DNA from: Dastarcus helophoroides
Lineage: Eukaryota > Arthropoda > Insecta > Coleoptera > Bothrideridae
Assembly (NCBI GenBank): GCA_028583605.1
Contig: CM053334.1
Coordinates: forward strand, 25,873,226 to 25,937,225
Length of the DNA stretch: 64,000 nucleotides
Direction of reading: 5' to 3'
Below the pieces are notes generated by a model that saw only the letters and a list, made by a program, of their open reading frames with translations, made no database searches and was not told the origin of the DNA. Shown here in pieces: positions 11,466 through 23,054 of the stretch (position 1 is the stretch's first letter; every line of letters starts with the position of its first letter). The position numbers were made by a program, and so were the translations under genes.

Positions 11466-13050
11466 TTTTGAAAATAACCAACTGTTAATAAAAAAATACA
11501 TATATTATACATTATGTGTTTGTATATTTTTTTAACAAAGAGCTTAGAGAAAGTAGAGAAATTTTAATTCTAAATAAGAGTTTGAAGAAAAAAATCGAAG
11601 CGTTGGAATTATGGCTAAAATTTTAACAACTTAAATTAACATATTCGAGATTCATTATTTCGAGAAAAAAAGTCAAATCAACCTGTTGAAAAAAGTCTAC
11701 ATTTTGAATTTAACGTCTTAATTTTAAATAAAAATAAATAAAATACTGTGCCCTAACATGCAATTTTTTATTAAAACAAGCAATTGTCAATTTTTATTTC
11801 AAAATTTTTATTGAAAATCAGCACTTTTTTTGTAATTTAGACTTATAGACCAAAAGGGTGAATCAAAATTTATTTTGTTTATAATAACTCGACGTTTAAA
11901 TCGAAATTTTGAGGTTATTTGTTGAATTATCTTTTTCGAATTTCGCTAATCATCCTTAAGCTTGGAAATTATAAAAATGATAAAATGTCAAAAAAATGGT
12001 CAAAAATCAAAAACAACCTGAGAATACAGAAACTTTTGAATTTTTTAGTTTAAACTTTATATTAAATAGATCTCAGTTTGAAATTTCTCGAAAATTTAAC
12101 TTTATTCTTAAACCTTAAAGTTTTCTTAAAAGTAACTAAGCTTTTGGGATTTCTATGAAACAAATTAAAAATGTTGGAGTTTTTTTTGCTTTAAAACTTC
12201 TACTTCAATATCATAATTTTGACTTTAAGCTCGTATTCTTCCCAAATTTACCTGTAAAAGGTATCAAATATCCACCAAACTTTATATTTAAAAAAAATTC
12301 AAAATTTTAATAGAAGTAAACGAAAAAAATCATAATCCTCATTTTACATAAAAACTGAAATCTTTCTAAAAAAAATAATAAAAATTTCAAATCTGAGAAA
12401 AATTCAAAATTTCAGATTTATAGGCGAAATTTAAGTAAAAGTTGGTTCTAAAAATTTTCTCTTTAATATCAAAATTTTGGCAAACTTGAATAGCCTACTT
12501 TTTTCTTGAAATTTCAGTCGAAATTTTACAATTTCACATGGACTTTGATTGTTGGAATTTTAGGAAAATAATTAAATTTTGCAAAAGAATTTTAGATGTT
12601 GCTGAAAAAAATTGTAAGGTGATTAGGAAATTTTTCAACAAAAATTCTATGTTGATGTAAAAATGCATTTAACTCCAAACAACGATAATGTTAGCTATCT
12701 AAGATATTTAGTGTAAGAAATGGTCAGATCGCCACTTGACCACCGGAAGCATATGGACTGACCAGCGACCCTATTAGAACAATAGAACACATGTGAGGTA
12801 AAACTTGGTGTTTTGAAGTAGTCTGTAGGTTTTATGCAAAAGAATTGCATCCCAGATCTCGGCGATGTCAGTTCACTTAATAAACGTCGTTAAGTTTACA
12901 TAAAACGCGTTTCATTTATCGGAGCTATCAAGACCTGATAGTGATCCCGAACAGATAACAAATACAAAAAATACAAACCAAATGCAAAAATAAGGCAAAA
13001 GAAAATAAAAAATGCAATTTTTCGCTTCTTAATCGTTATTTTACGAATTT
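11466..13050. other. AT-rich remainder of P450 intron 4
   Basis: Mainly degenerate AT-rich sequence. A stretch of ordinary composition at 12720-12950 shows no reading frame or repeat that I recognise. Confidence 0.5.
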
Positions 13051-13061
13051 TAATTTTTTAG

Positions 13062-13188
13062 GGGCATGGAATTGACATTTCAGCGAATGACGCAAATTTG
13101 GCGGCACCCCGATATAATATTTAATCACACAAAAGAAGGCAAGAAGGTGCAAGAGATCCTACACAACATTCACAACTTTACCGATAAG
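13062..13188 (+). pseudogene. P450 exon 5
   Basis: Acceptor TTTTTTAG at 13061, donor GATAAG|GTACGC. Encodes GMELTFQRMTQIWRHPDIIF and the NFTDK end, the CYP4 F-G region. Phase 2 in, phase 0 out, no lesion. Confidence 0.92.
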
Positions 13189-13253
13189 GTACGCTATAAA
13201 ATAAAACACGAGGTGGCACCAACAATTCCACATTTTTTTTCTTTTCGTTTTAG

Positions 13254-13332
13254 ATTGTTATTGAAAAACGCAGAGCTTACGAGAAGAAACGGGAAGAGCT
13301 TAAAGAAAATAAAGTGGTTATTACCGATGACA
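13254..13332 (+). pseudogene. P450 exon 6
   Basis: After a 65-base intron. Encodes the charged IVIEKRRAYEKKREELKENK segment of CYP4 proteins. Phase 0 in, phase 1 out (GACA|GTAAGT). Confidence 0.9.
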
Positions 13333-13555
13333 GTAAGTGTAATTGATCTTCTAATTTAGCTTTTGAATCAACAGTGGCAGTTTCTCAATAAATGCACATA
13401 AACTAACCACTTCAAAGCAAATAGACTGCTACGTGTCAGATGCGTTTACAAATCCGACGTGAAGTAAAAAATTTTATTTAAACTAAGAAACGGAGCGTAA
13501 AAAAACGAATAACATTAATCAGAAAATACTGAATGTTCGAATGCTGAATTCCTTA

Positions 13556-13765
13556 CTAGATGAATCACGACGGAGAAGCGCGTATATTTATTTACTTTCG
13601 GAAAAGGTCTGGCATATTCCAGACTATAGTCCAGACGGTGCAATCAAAAGATTTGTACCTCAAATGAATCACGTAGATTTATTTACTTCTGGAAAAGGTT
13701 TGAAATATTCCAGACTCTAGCTCAGACGGTCCAATCTGGGGATTTGTGCCTCGAATGCCGCAAAT
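13556..13765 (+). repeat. Imperfect tandem duplication (about 105-bp unit)
   Basis: Two adjacent units in P450 intron 6 share ATGAATCACG, ATTTATTTACTT, GGAAAAGGT, ATATTCCAGACT and CAGACGGTCCAATC. No coding signal; of unknown origin. Confidence 0.65.
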
Positions 13766-13961
13766 TATAGCACCCTAAATTCTTCAATAAAAAGAGTCCA
13801 TAACCTTCGCCATTTCTATCACATGAGATCGTAACATGAATATGCATCGCTGAATATTCTATTTTCTCTACAAAACATTGCGAATGTGCGTATATTGAAG
13901 AGCTGGGCGCTGAATTCAAAGAGTTCTGAACAAATACTAACATTTTACTTCTTTTTAACAG

Positions 13962-14068
13962 GTAATGTAAGAAAATCCTTCCTCGACTTACTAATTGAAC
14001 AGAATTATGATGATAAAAAATTAACTGATGAGGATTTAAGAGCAGAAGTTAACACGTTTACTGTAGCG
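13962..14068 (+). pseudogene. P450 exon 7
   Basis: Acceptor TTTTTAACAG, donor GTAGCG|GTAATT. Encodes FLDLLIEQN and LTDEDLRAEVNTFTVA, the entry to the I-helix. The last residue A begins the oxygen-binding motif completed by exon 8. Phase 1 in, phase 0 out. Confidence 0.92.
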
Positions 14069-14164
14069 GTAATTATTTTACAATTTATTTTTTTTATATT
14101 AAAGTGTCTGCTCTTCTGAATTATTCATTAATATTTTTAAAAATAATTGTTTATTTGTGTACAG

Positions 14165-14233
14165 GGATCAGATTCGACTGGAACCACGTTGTGTTTTACG
14201 TTCGCCATGATGGGAATGCATCCTGAAGTACAG
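14165..14233 (+). pseudogene. P450 exon 8 (I-helix)
   Basis: Encodes GSDSTGTTLCFTFAMMGMHP. The I-helix motif reads AGSDST across the junction; most CYP4 proteins have (A/E)GHDTT, so H-to-S and T-to-S are departures. Phase 0 on both sides. A 5.5-kb intron follows. Confidence 0.92.
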
Positions 14234-14349
14234 GTAATTTATTTTGCACTAAATCAGAGCACTGGTGAAATTCAATCATGTTTAACAATCAGATTAACTC
14301 TTTGGACCAACCTAGTGTCAAAATTTTGGAAAGAGAAATCTGGTTTTTT

Positions 14350-15125
14350 TTGGTGAAAAGCACTGGTCCTTGGTTATCTTCAAAAATTAAAATACAAATC
14401 TTGTCTCCTGAAACCAAGAAAGATTAAAAGAGTCAACAAAGGTTGCTCTAACGCGTTTTGATAGCCAAGCTATCATCTTCAGAGATCTTCAGAGAAATAC
14501 TGACGTATCTGAAATATCTCTCTGAAAAATTAAAATATAAAACTTGTCCCCTGCAACCAAGAAGGATTAAAAAACACAACAAAGGTTGCTCTAATACGTA
14601 TCTAATGAGTATCTCTCTGAAGATGATGGCTTGGCTGTTGAAACGCGTTAGAGCAAACTTTGTTGTGTTTTTAATCTTTCTGAAACCAATAAAGATTAAA
14701 AAACACGATAAAGATTGCTCTAATGAGTATCTCTCTGAAGATGATAGCTTGGCTGTCGAAACGCATTAGAGCAACATTTGTTGTGTTTTTTAATCTTTCT
14801 TGGCTTTAGGGAACAAATATTATATTTTATATTTTGAAGATAACCAAGGACCAGTTCGTTCCACCAAAAACATCTCTCTGAAGATGATACCTCGGCTATT
14901 GAAACACATTAGAGCATCTTTTGTTGAGTTTTTTAATCCAAATTAATAAACACAACAAAGGTTGCTTTAACGCGTTTGATAGCCAAGCTATCTTCTTCAG
15001 AGAGATACTGAAGTATCTAAAGCAGAAGAAGAAGATGATAGCTTGGCTATCGAAACGCGTTGGAGCAGCCGTTGTTGTGTTTTTTAATCTTTCTTGGTTC
15101 AAGAAGGCAAGATTTAAATTTCATT
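14350..15125. repeat. Cluster of foldback hairpin elements 2-3
   Basis: Several broken and nested copies of the foldback family in P450 intron 8. Marker words: GCACTGGTCCTTGGTTATCTTC (14355), GGTTGCTCTAACGCGTTTTG, the centre CAGAGAGATACTGAAGTATC (about 14997-15017) and returning arms GATAGCTTGGCTATCG and TTGTTGTGTTTTTTAATC. At least three stems could form within 780 bases. Confidence 0.85.
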
Positions 15126-18100
15126 TTTAGAAATCTATTAGAAAATTCCAAATTTTAACTCGAAATATCAAAAAAAAAAAAAATAGAAATTTTAAGATTA
15201 ATAAAAACGTTTCAAGTAAAAATGAAATTTTGGAAATAAATAAACTTATTAATTAGGATAAAAATTTTGATGATAAAGAAAAAATGTCCAAGGATTTGAA
15301 ATCCAAATTTGAACTGAAAATTTTAAGAAAATTTGTCCAAACTTGGAGTTTATAATGAATTTTTAATCTTAATTTGTCTTCAATCTCCAGTCTCTAGTTA
15401 ATGTGTCAAGCTTAAACTTAAAATATCAACATTTTTTTTATATAAATTCTGTGAATTTTTTCAAAATTTATAGGATTTTTCTAAAATTTCGAGTTTGCAA
15501 TTTCAATTTCTTGTGTTCTCCGTAATATTTGAATTGTAAACCTAAAATTTTATTATTTTTCATCAGGAAATTTTCAAGGACAACTCGAAGACTAAAGTAT
15601 CATTTCGAAATTTTGAGTTTACTTAACAAAGTTGTCAGTTTTTTCTAAGAAATAGAATTTGTTTTCAGAATATTGTGTTTGAAATTAAAGGATACAAATA
15701 AAAGTTGAAAATTTTCCCTTTTAATTTAAATATTGGGTTTAAATTTCTATAATCCAAATTTCAATTATTTAAATTCAAAAATTTTTACTTTTAATTAGAA
15801 ATTCATCCCTTCGATTTCATCATTTAAATGTCAAACTCTTTTCACTTGATTCTTCTTTCTTAAAAAAGTTAACATTTTTCTTGATAATTTCAAATTTTTT
15901 TTTTAATGATTCTTAATTTAGTTTCAATTTTACTTTTTCTAGAGTTTCTATTACCTAAATTTTGAAAATAAATTAATATATACACCTATTTTTTTGGTAG
16001 GTGATTTCTTGTTTTTACCCAAAATTACTCTCAATACAATTCTAGTTTTTATATTTTTCTCGCAAAAAGTTTAATTAGAATATTAAAAATTATATGTTTT
16101 CTTACTTTCTAGAGAATATTGAGCTTATTTTTTCAGTTTAATCATTAATTTAGTTTAGATAAATTCGAATTTCTCTTTGCAAATTATCAGTTTTTTCCAA
16201 AGCAAGTTTTGTCATGTAATTCTAAGTTTCACTTTTTACTAAAACTTTATTATAATGGAAATTAAATTCATTTATAAATTCAAAATATGGGCTCAAAGTG
16301 TTCACTTTTTATTCAAAATTTGAGATCTAAACTAAATTCGGTAACTCCAAATTTTTTTCGACATTTTTCACTGTTTTTACGAATTTTCGTCTTTAATCTT
16401 AAATGTGGTTTTTTTTCCCGACTTTTTCCTTATTAATTGAAATATTTACATCTCTTCCAAATTTTCATTTTTTCGGCAATTGAAGGTAACACATTCTATT
16501 TCTCCTTTTTTTTGATTTATTGATTTATTTATTTTTTCATTTGTAAAACCAAGCTCTTAAAACCTTTTTTTCCTAATTTAAGTGAATTATGTTTTGGAAA
16601 TTTTATTTTTCTCAAAATATTTGATGTATATGTGGCATGTTTAAACAAATAACTTAATGTAAATTATGCTTGTTTTTATGAACTGGTTTTTCTCCAAATT
16701 CTATATTTTCATATTTAACGCTTTCTTTTTTTAGGTGCAAAATTTCGGAAAAAAGATTTAGAAACGAAAGAAAACTTTAGTTTAAAATTCATCATCAAAA
16801 TTTAGAGAACAAAGCTCAAATTTTAACTTGAAACAATACACGTTTTGTCGTTAACCTCCAAGTTCAGAAAGAAGATAAAATTTCGAATTCGATTTTGAAA
16901 CTTCCAACATTTTCCTCTCAAAATTTTGACTTGAAATTCTCATTTTTGAATGTTTCAATTTCTCTATCGAGTTTTCAGATTATAAATCCAAAATTCCGGT
17001 ATTTTTCGAATGAATTCCAAATGTTGCTTAAAAATCTAAATTTTGAGGAAATTGCAATTACGAATTAAAAGTCAAAATTTCAAATTTTACCATAAAGAAG
17101 AAGAAACTTTAAATTTAGGTCTTAAACAGTAAATTTTTTAAGCATTTTTTTAAGTTTAAAATATCAATCCTTTCTCGATTTAATTCATTTTAAAATTAGG
17201 AGATATTTTTTTCGAAAATTCGAAAATTCGATAATTTTATAATTCTAGCCTTAGCTTCAATTTTTGCTTTTGTCTAGAAATTCGATTAAAAAGTCGAATT
17301 TTTCTAACAAATTCTTGTTCAATTTTAAGTAGATGTTTGGAAATTCTTTTTTTTTTATAAAATTCTGTTTATTCCTGCTTTTTCAATTTTACTTTATTTT
17401 TGAAATGCTAACCTTCGTTTCAGAATTTTATTTTAAGTTTACAATTTCATTTTTTATGTTTTTCTAAAATTTTTGATGTAAACGTCAATTATTTTATAAA
17501 TTCCAGATTGTTTTCAAAGTCTCCATATTTTTTTATTCAAAGTTTTGAATTTGAAAAAAAATTTCTTGTTTTTTAACTTTCGACCCAACATTTTTGGACA
17601 TTTCGCCTTTTTTTTTTCAAAGTTTCGATTTTAATCCCAAAATCCAAACTTTCAAAATTAAAGGCAAAAATTTGTGGCTGTAAATTTTAGGTTTTTTGGG
17701 TTCACACTTTTGATTTTTTCCCAAAATTTCGGTTATAAATATCAAACCTAAAGTTTTTTCTCATAACTTTCACATTATGTTCGAAATCTCCATTTTTACT
17801 CAAAATTTTGGACTTAAACCTAAGTTAAGTTTATGGGTATTTATTTGAAATTTCGACTTTTAAACTCATCATTTTTTTGAACATTTTTTTTCCTTGATTT
17901 TTCAATTTTAGTTCCAAAGTATTTACTTTTCATTGTAAAATTGCAAATATAAACTCACTATTTCTGTAATTTTCGGGTGTTTCAAGTTTTTTGTTACAGT
18001 TTTCCTAAAATTTTGGTTATAAACGTCAAACCTTAATTTTTGATAACTTCAAAATTTTGAAATTTTGCCTTTTTCCCAAAATTAGTCTGGACTAAAATTT

Positions 18101-19410
18101 CGTATTGCTGTCTTCAGTAGTCTTAGTTCTGCAATGATGATTAGGTTTTTCAGTCATTGAGTAGTTCTTTTTCTTAATATTAGTAGGTACATATATAGAT
18201 TTTAAGTTTTTTGGGGAGATTTCAAAAAAAAGTTCAAGTTTGGAGTTAACAGTTGGTGATTAAAATGGAAGTTTTGGAAAATATCGAGATTTTTTTCGAA
18301 TTATTGACTGTTTTTTGCATATTTTTCTGTTTCATTTTGCAATTTTGAGATAAATCGAAATGATAAGTTAAAGTGAAAACTTTAAATAAAAAATTAAAAT
18401 TGCAAACTTTTGTCCGCAACTTTTTTTTTCTTAGGATTTTTGCCTTAGACTGAACTACATATTTCATTTTTTTTTATATACCTTTTAGTATACCTAATTT
18501 TCTGGATGTTTGATATAATTTTTTTTTCTTTAAGACTTCAGGCGTAGTTCCAAAATGTTAACTTTTCTTAAAATTTCGGAAATGAAATAAAAAATTTGTT
18601 TTTGTCACATTTTTTGAATTTGCCCTTCTTCTGCTTTAATATTAAACCCCGAACGTCAATGTTTTCCAATTTTTTGAATTTGTGTATTTTTTCAAAAATT
18701 TGGGACGAAAATTTAAAAAATAGGTTTAATATTTAAATGTCGAGTCAAGATTTTGGGATTAAATTAAAAATATTTGGAAATTTTTCAGAGAAATGTTGAA
18801 ATTTTCGAGATTTTCTTCGAATTACTGAATTTTCAATAGAAAGTCCAGATATTTGGTCGAAACAAAAATTTTAAACAAAAATAAAATTGAAAAGAAAAAT
18901 TTTTTCAAAATTTGAACCCTAAACTGCCATGTTTATTAATTTTTTTTAACATTTCTGCAACCCAGTTTGGATATATTTAAATTTTTAATAAACATAATGT
19001 TTTCGATCAATAAGAATCCACCATGAAGCTTATCTGTCATATTAAAACTTTGCATATTTTAAAAGTTGCTGTCCAAAAATATTAAGTGTTTACATTTTAG
19101 TGTTTAGACTTTATTTTATAGAATTCAAATTTTCCCAAATTTTCTATTTTTTCTCCCAATTTCGTATTAAAACCTTAATTTTATTAATTTTGAGTTTCCC
19201 AAAAATGTGAACTCATTTCCCTTAAGAGTTGAAGTTTGATATCTCTGAATTCAACATATCGGTACTTTTTTGATAAAGCTTATGTTAAAAGTCGAAAGTT
19301 CGATAACAAAACAGTCATAATCTGATAACTTCAAGTGTAATCTGGAATTCCTTATATAAATTTCAAAATTTTCCCAAAATTTTAATTTTTTTTTTTCTGT
19401 TTGTAAAAAT
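15126..19410. repeat. Long T-rich degenerate repeat in P450 intron 8
   Basis: Over 4 kb with words such as TTTTCAAAATTTCGA, AAATTTTGA and CCAAAATTT, T-rich on the gene strand for most of its length. No reading frame with protein-like composition. It accounts for nearly all of this 5.5-kb intron. Confidence 0.65.
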
Positions 19411-19419
19411 TCCTCCTTG

Positions 19420-19560
19420 AAAGTTAAAGCTGTGGCTAGATCGAAGGTTGGGCCTCTTCTTGGTAAAAAAGGAAATTGCGGCCAAAACCAGTTCTTTGAC
19501 CGAAAGTGGCTAAAACCAAAACCGAAACCTCGGTCGGTTTTTAGTTTATGTTTGGAAGAA
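19420..19560. other. Patch with GACCGAAA/CCGAAACC words
   Basis: Contains GGCTAAAACCAAAACCGAAACC and CGGTCGGTTTTTAG. A similar patch at 28610-28700 has GACCGAAACCAAAACCGAAATC. Probably fragments of one repeat family, type unknown. Confidence 0.4.
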
Positions 19561-19732
19561 GCAACTTCAATAAAGGAGATCTATAAATATTTCGGAAAAA
19601 AGTATTGTTTAAAAACTTTTATGTACTTAACATTAAAATGCTTGTAAGGATATAAGGTTCTCAATGCCACTTTAAAAGAATCACACAAAGACGTGCATAA
19701 AAGAAGGGGGATTATATCGTTATTTTTTCCAG

Positions 19733-19899
19733 CAAAAAGTTCATGAAGAAATGCTAGACATATTAGGGACCAGATAGACCTCCAACCGCGGAAGATATGT
19801 CAAAATTTAAATATACAGAGAGAGTCATTAAGGAAACCATGAGACTATTTCCAATTGGCCCATTCCTCGTCAGAACTGTGGATGCTGACATCGATCTGG
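19733..19899 (+). pseudogene. P450 exon 9 (K-helix; +1 lesion)
   Basis: Opens QKVHEEMLDILG. An extra A at 19769 (GGGACCAGATAG) brings a TAG into frame two codons later. Dropping it reads PDRPPTAEDMSKFKYTERVI and KETMRLFP, the ExxR K-helix, then FLVRTVDADIDL. Phase 0 in, phase 1 out. Confidence 0.9.
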
Positions 19900-20003
19900 G
19901 TAAGAGTAATTTCGTAATATAACATTATACAACCAGCTGTATTTTTTACCTTTTATTCTAAAACACTTCTTATGCGTATAAAAAACTGTTGTTATTTTTT
20001 CAG

Positions 20004-20187
20004 GAGATGGAAATATGCTACCATTCGGGGAGTTCTGCACTTCTAGGTACCATTCAGACTCACAGAAATGCAGATTATTGGCCGGAACCATTAAAATTCA
20101 AACCTGATAGATTTTTACCAGAGGAAATCTCCAAAACCCATCCATATTCCTATTATCCATTTTCAGCTGGACCACGTAATTGCATTG
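20004..20187 (+). pseudogene. P450 exon 10 (haem loop; +1 lesion)
   Basis: The first codons read GDGNMLP. An extra T at 20024-20025 (CCATTCGGG) then shifts the frame. Dropping it gives [19 protein letters not shown], followed by [13 protein letters not shown] and the haem-binding FSAGPRNCI, with the cysteine ligand intact. Phase 1 on both sides. Confidence 0.92.
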
Positions 20188-20272
20188 GTAAGTGGCTTCA
20201 ATGTTTAATTTAACTTTAACAATCAGTCTAATTTTGGTAATTCTTATACTTTATGTTTATGTGTTTTTATAG

Positions 20273-20437
20273 GTCTGAGGTATGCCATGATGAAGATGAA
20301 AACAGCAATCGCGAACCTTATCTAGAAAATTTGTATTTAATTGTGGATATACGAAAGTAGAAGATATTAAATTAACAGCAAATTTACTCCTTCGGCCCTT
20401 AAATGGTTTTGGAGTCTCTGTAGAATTAAGAGAATAG
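20273..20437 (+). pseudogene. P450 exon 11 (C-terminus; +1 lesion)
   Basis: Starts GLRYAMMKMKTAIANLI, the L-helix. An extra T at 20321-20323 (ATCTAGAAAA) makes a TAG. Dropping it reads RKFVFNCGYTKVEDIKL and LLLRPLNGFGVSVELRE, ending in TAG at 20435-20437, the normal CYP4 end. Confidence 0.9.
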
Positions 20438-20643
20438 ACAATTGGAGCTGTTTACAGCAGTTGTCCTATAGATATCGATTGATTTCAGGTCAATATCCTG
20501 GTGAAATTGAAATCAACTTATAAATAGTGAAAAAATTAAGTATTATTAAATTAAGTATTATTTTTAGGTTAGTTATTTTTATTTATTTATGTACATATTT
20601 ATAAATTATTTAAGAAAACTTTATAATAAGACTATCATATAAA

Positions 20644-20649
20644 AATAAA
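20644..20649 (+). terminator. Polyadenylation signal of the P450 gene
   Basis: AATAAA lies 207 bases after the stop codon in an AT-rich 3' region. Position and motif fit a 3' end, but AATAAA is common by chance in this DNA. Confidence 0.5.
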
Positions 20650-23050
20650 TATTTGTAAAATACATTAATTTTTTGTGATGAACCCTTTTCAACTTTTACA
20701 CTTTTTGATCCTTATTGTCTCGTCTTGAATTATTTCAACACTAAGAGAGACTTTTAACCTAACTATTTATAAAGTTCAAGTGGTTGGTTTTAAAAAAAAA
20801 ATGCGTCGTAAAATACTTTTTTAGATTAAATATGTTTTTTTTATTTTTCGAGTGAAATGTATTTAAAATATATTACTTCGGAACAAGTCAGAATTTCTAA
20901 AAACAAATCTATTGTATAAAAGCAAAATGTTGACAAAAGTTGGGGACCAAAGTCGAAAAACACATACCAAAAATTATTAAAAATTGTATATGAAAATAAA
21001 TGCGAATTTAAATTTCAATCTCAAATTCAAAATTTTGAAAAAGGTCAAACATTATTTTTGTAATTTTTTTAGGCATCCTAATTTTTGATTTTAAAGTTTA
21101 TATTTTAGAAAGATATACAAATTTTCAGATATATCAGGTGAAATTTTTCAACAAACATCGAAACGAGAAAAAGTTGAAAATTTACAATGAAATGTATATT
21201 AAGAGTTTTCTATCGATGGTGTATTTATCACTCTTGCAAAAATATCGATATTATCGGTAGTTCTAAGCAATAATTTTATTAAAAATAAAATAAAAAACGA
21301 AGACAGTATTCTGAAATCATATCGATCAATGGGAAGCTGCTCAGGAATGTTTGGAAATTTTAATATTTTTTTTAATTCGTCTCTTTTAAGAATGTCAGAT
21401 TTAAAGTTAGAATCTGTTATTCCACCTTTAAGGTTGAAATTTAAAAATTATAGCCAAAAATTTAATCGAACGTGAACATTTTAACTTCAAGAACTAGTTA
21501 TTTTATATTTGAAAGTTCGGAATAAAATACGTAAATAAATTAAAAATTATAGAAATTTTGAGCTTTCTAAAATAACGTTTAGAAACTTATTCTCACATTA
21601 ACTTAAAATTTTAGATTTTTTTATTCAGATTTATGCAAAACTGAAAATTTAAATCAAATTACTATTTATTTTTTAATTGCTGTCATTTAAAATTTCACGA
21701 TTAAAGTCGAAGTTTCAAGAAAAAACTTTGAAATTTTGAGATTAAATTGAAATATACAAGTCTTAATTCCAGATTTTGTGTAAATAAAGAAACGCTGAGT
21801 TTAGAAATTAAAGTCGTAGAAAATTAGGATGAAAATTTCAAATAGCAGAGTGTTTCACAAATGTTGACTTTTTGTGATTCAAAGAAATAAAAATTTCGAC
21901 TGAAATACCGAGAATAAAGTCGAAATGTTCGAGGAAAAAGCAAAAATTCCAACAAACAGATTCAACATTTTGGGATGAAATTCGAAATTTTGATGAAGTC
22001 CAAATTTCGAATTTCATCCCAAAATTTTGAATCTATTTTTTAGAATTTGGCCCTTTTAAGATTTAGATTTTAATGTTTAAACTTTGAGAAAAAAAAAGAA
22101 ATCCTGAAATTTTTAAAAACGTTTTTAATTTAGAAAAAAGTGGAAATTTCCATAAAAAATTCTAAACAAATTTAGAGATTTTTCTAGTATTTTGAAACTT
22201 AGGAAAATAAAGTATTTTTTTTCCTTTTTTTTATAACTTTAACTCTGACAATGTCAAGTTTCAACATGTTTTAAGTTAGGATTATTTTCTAGGGGAATCA
22301 AACTGGGTCAACGATATTACTTGGGCTTAAAATATGCATGTAAAAATAAGCAAGCAACATGCTTAAAATATGCACCAAAGGTGTCAAAATAAGCAATGTT
22401 AAATAACAATGCTAGTGATTATTATTTTAGGAAAAAACGAAGGGAATCTCAAAAATAGAAGATTTTTCAATGAAAATTCCAAAGAGTAGAACTTTAATAT
22501 TAAAGTCAAATTTTGGAAAAGCATCTATTTTAAGAGAAAAAATTGAAACTTTAAAAAAAAAATATAAATTTCGAAGAGCAAGTCTAAATTTCTAGAAACT
22601 TTAAAAATTGAGTCACAAATTTTAGACAGTGAGATTCTAAATTATCGATTTTTTTGTGGAACGGACTGGTCCTTGGTTATCTTCATAAATTGAAATACAA
22701 GTCATATCCCCTGAAACCAAGAAAGATTTAAAAACACAAGAGCAACTTTTGTTGTGTTTTTTAATCTTTTTTTGGTTTCGGGGAACAAAACTTGTATTTC
22801 AATTACCGAATTTTTTAAAAAAATGAATCTAAAACTAGAAATTTCGAAAACAAGGTGACATTTTGAAAAAAACGGTTAGAAATTTTGACAGTCAACGGTC
22901 GAAATTTTCCAGAAACAGTCAACTTTTAATAAAATGTCGAATTTTGGAATAAAATGGAGATTTGAGAACAAATGAAACGAATCGGAAATGCCGAAAAAGA
23001 CGTATTTCGAGTAAAAGGACGAAACTAGAATAAAACAACAATTTCACACA
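20650..23050. repeat. A-rich degenerate repeat between the two genes
   Basis: The strand sense flips here: the plus strand now carries AAATTTTGA, GTCGAAATTT and GAAAAAAGTC words. No coding sequence. A foldback element sits inside it at 22650-22805. Confidence 0.65.
22650..22805. repeat. Foldback hairpin element 4 (internally deleted)
   Basis: Begins AACGGACTGGTCCTTGGTTA, then CCCCTGAAACCAAGAAAGAT, then returns through TTGTTGTGTTTTTTAATC and TTGGTTTCGGGGAACAAAAC. The central GCGTTTCGATAGCC part is missing. Confidence 0.8.
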
Positions 23051-23054
23051 GAAA

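Larger units (their letters stand above)
5681..20437 (+). pseudogene. Cytochrome P450, CYP4 family, 11 exons, five +1 frameshifts
   Basis: A microsomal monooxygenase of the CYP4 family, whose members oxidise fatty acids, hormones or xenobiotics at the ER using P450 reductase. Seen in order: N-terminal membrane anchor (exon 1), hinge KVPGPPALPILG, C-helix WKRNRK, I-helix AGSDSTGTT, K-helix ETMR (ExxR), PDRF, and the haem loop [10 protein letters not shown] with its cysteine ligand. All introns are GT-AG. Exons sum to 1574 nt; removing one base in each of exons 1, 3, 9, 10 and 11 gives 1569 nt, or 522 codons plus stop, and makes every splice phase agree. The usual CYP4 length is about 500. As written, no full protein can be made. 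CYP4 is inferred from the motifs; the subfamily is uncertain but CYP4C-like. A polyA signal follows at 20644. Alternatives to a true pseudogene are assembly errors or an allele. Confidence 0.9.

Noticed and set aside
19417..19647. A possible extra P450 exon (76 codons) in intron 8.
   Set aside because: Exons 8 and 9 already join in phase across the QQKVHEE junction, and the sequence shares words with a repeat at 28610.
5681..20437. Programmed +1 frameshifting in the P450, as the shift sites in exons 3, 9 and 11 lie close to TGA or TAG stops.
   Set aside because: In exons 1 and 10 the shift must happen far from any stop, the sites share no slippery motif, and five programmed shifts in one host gene would be without precedent.
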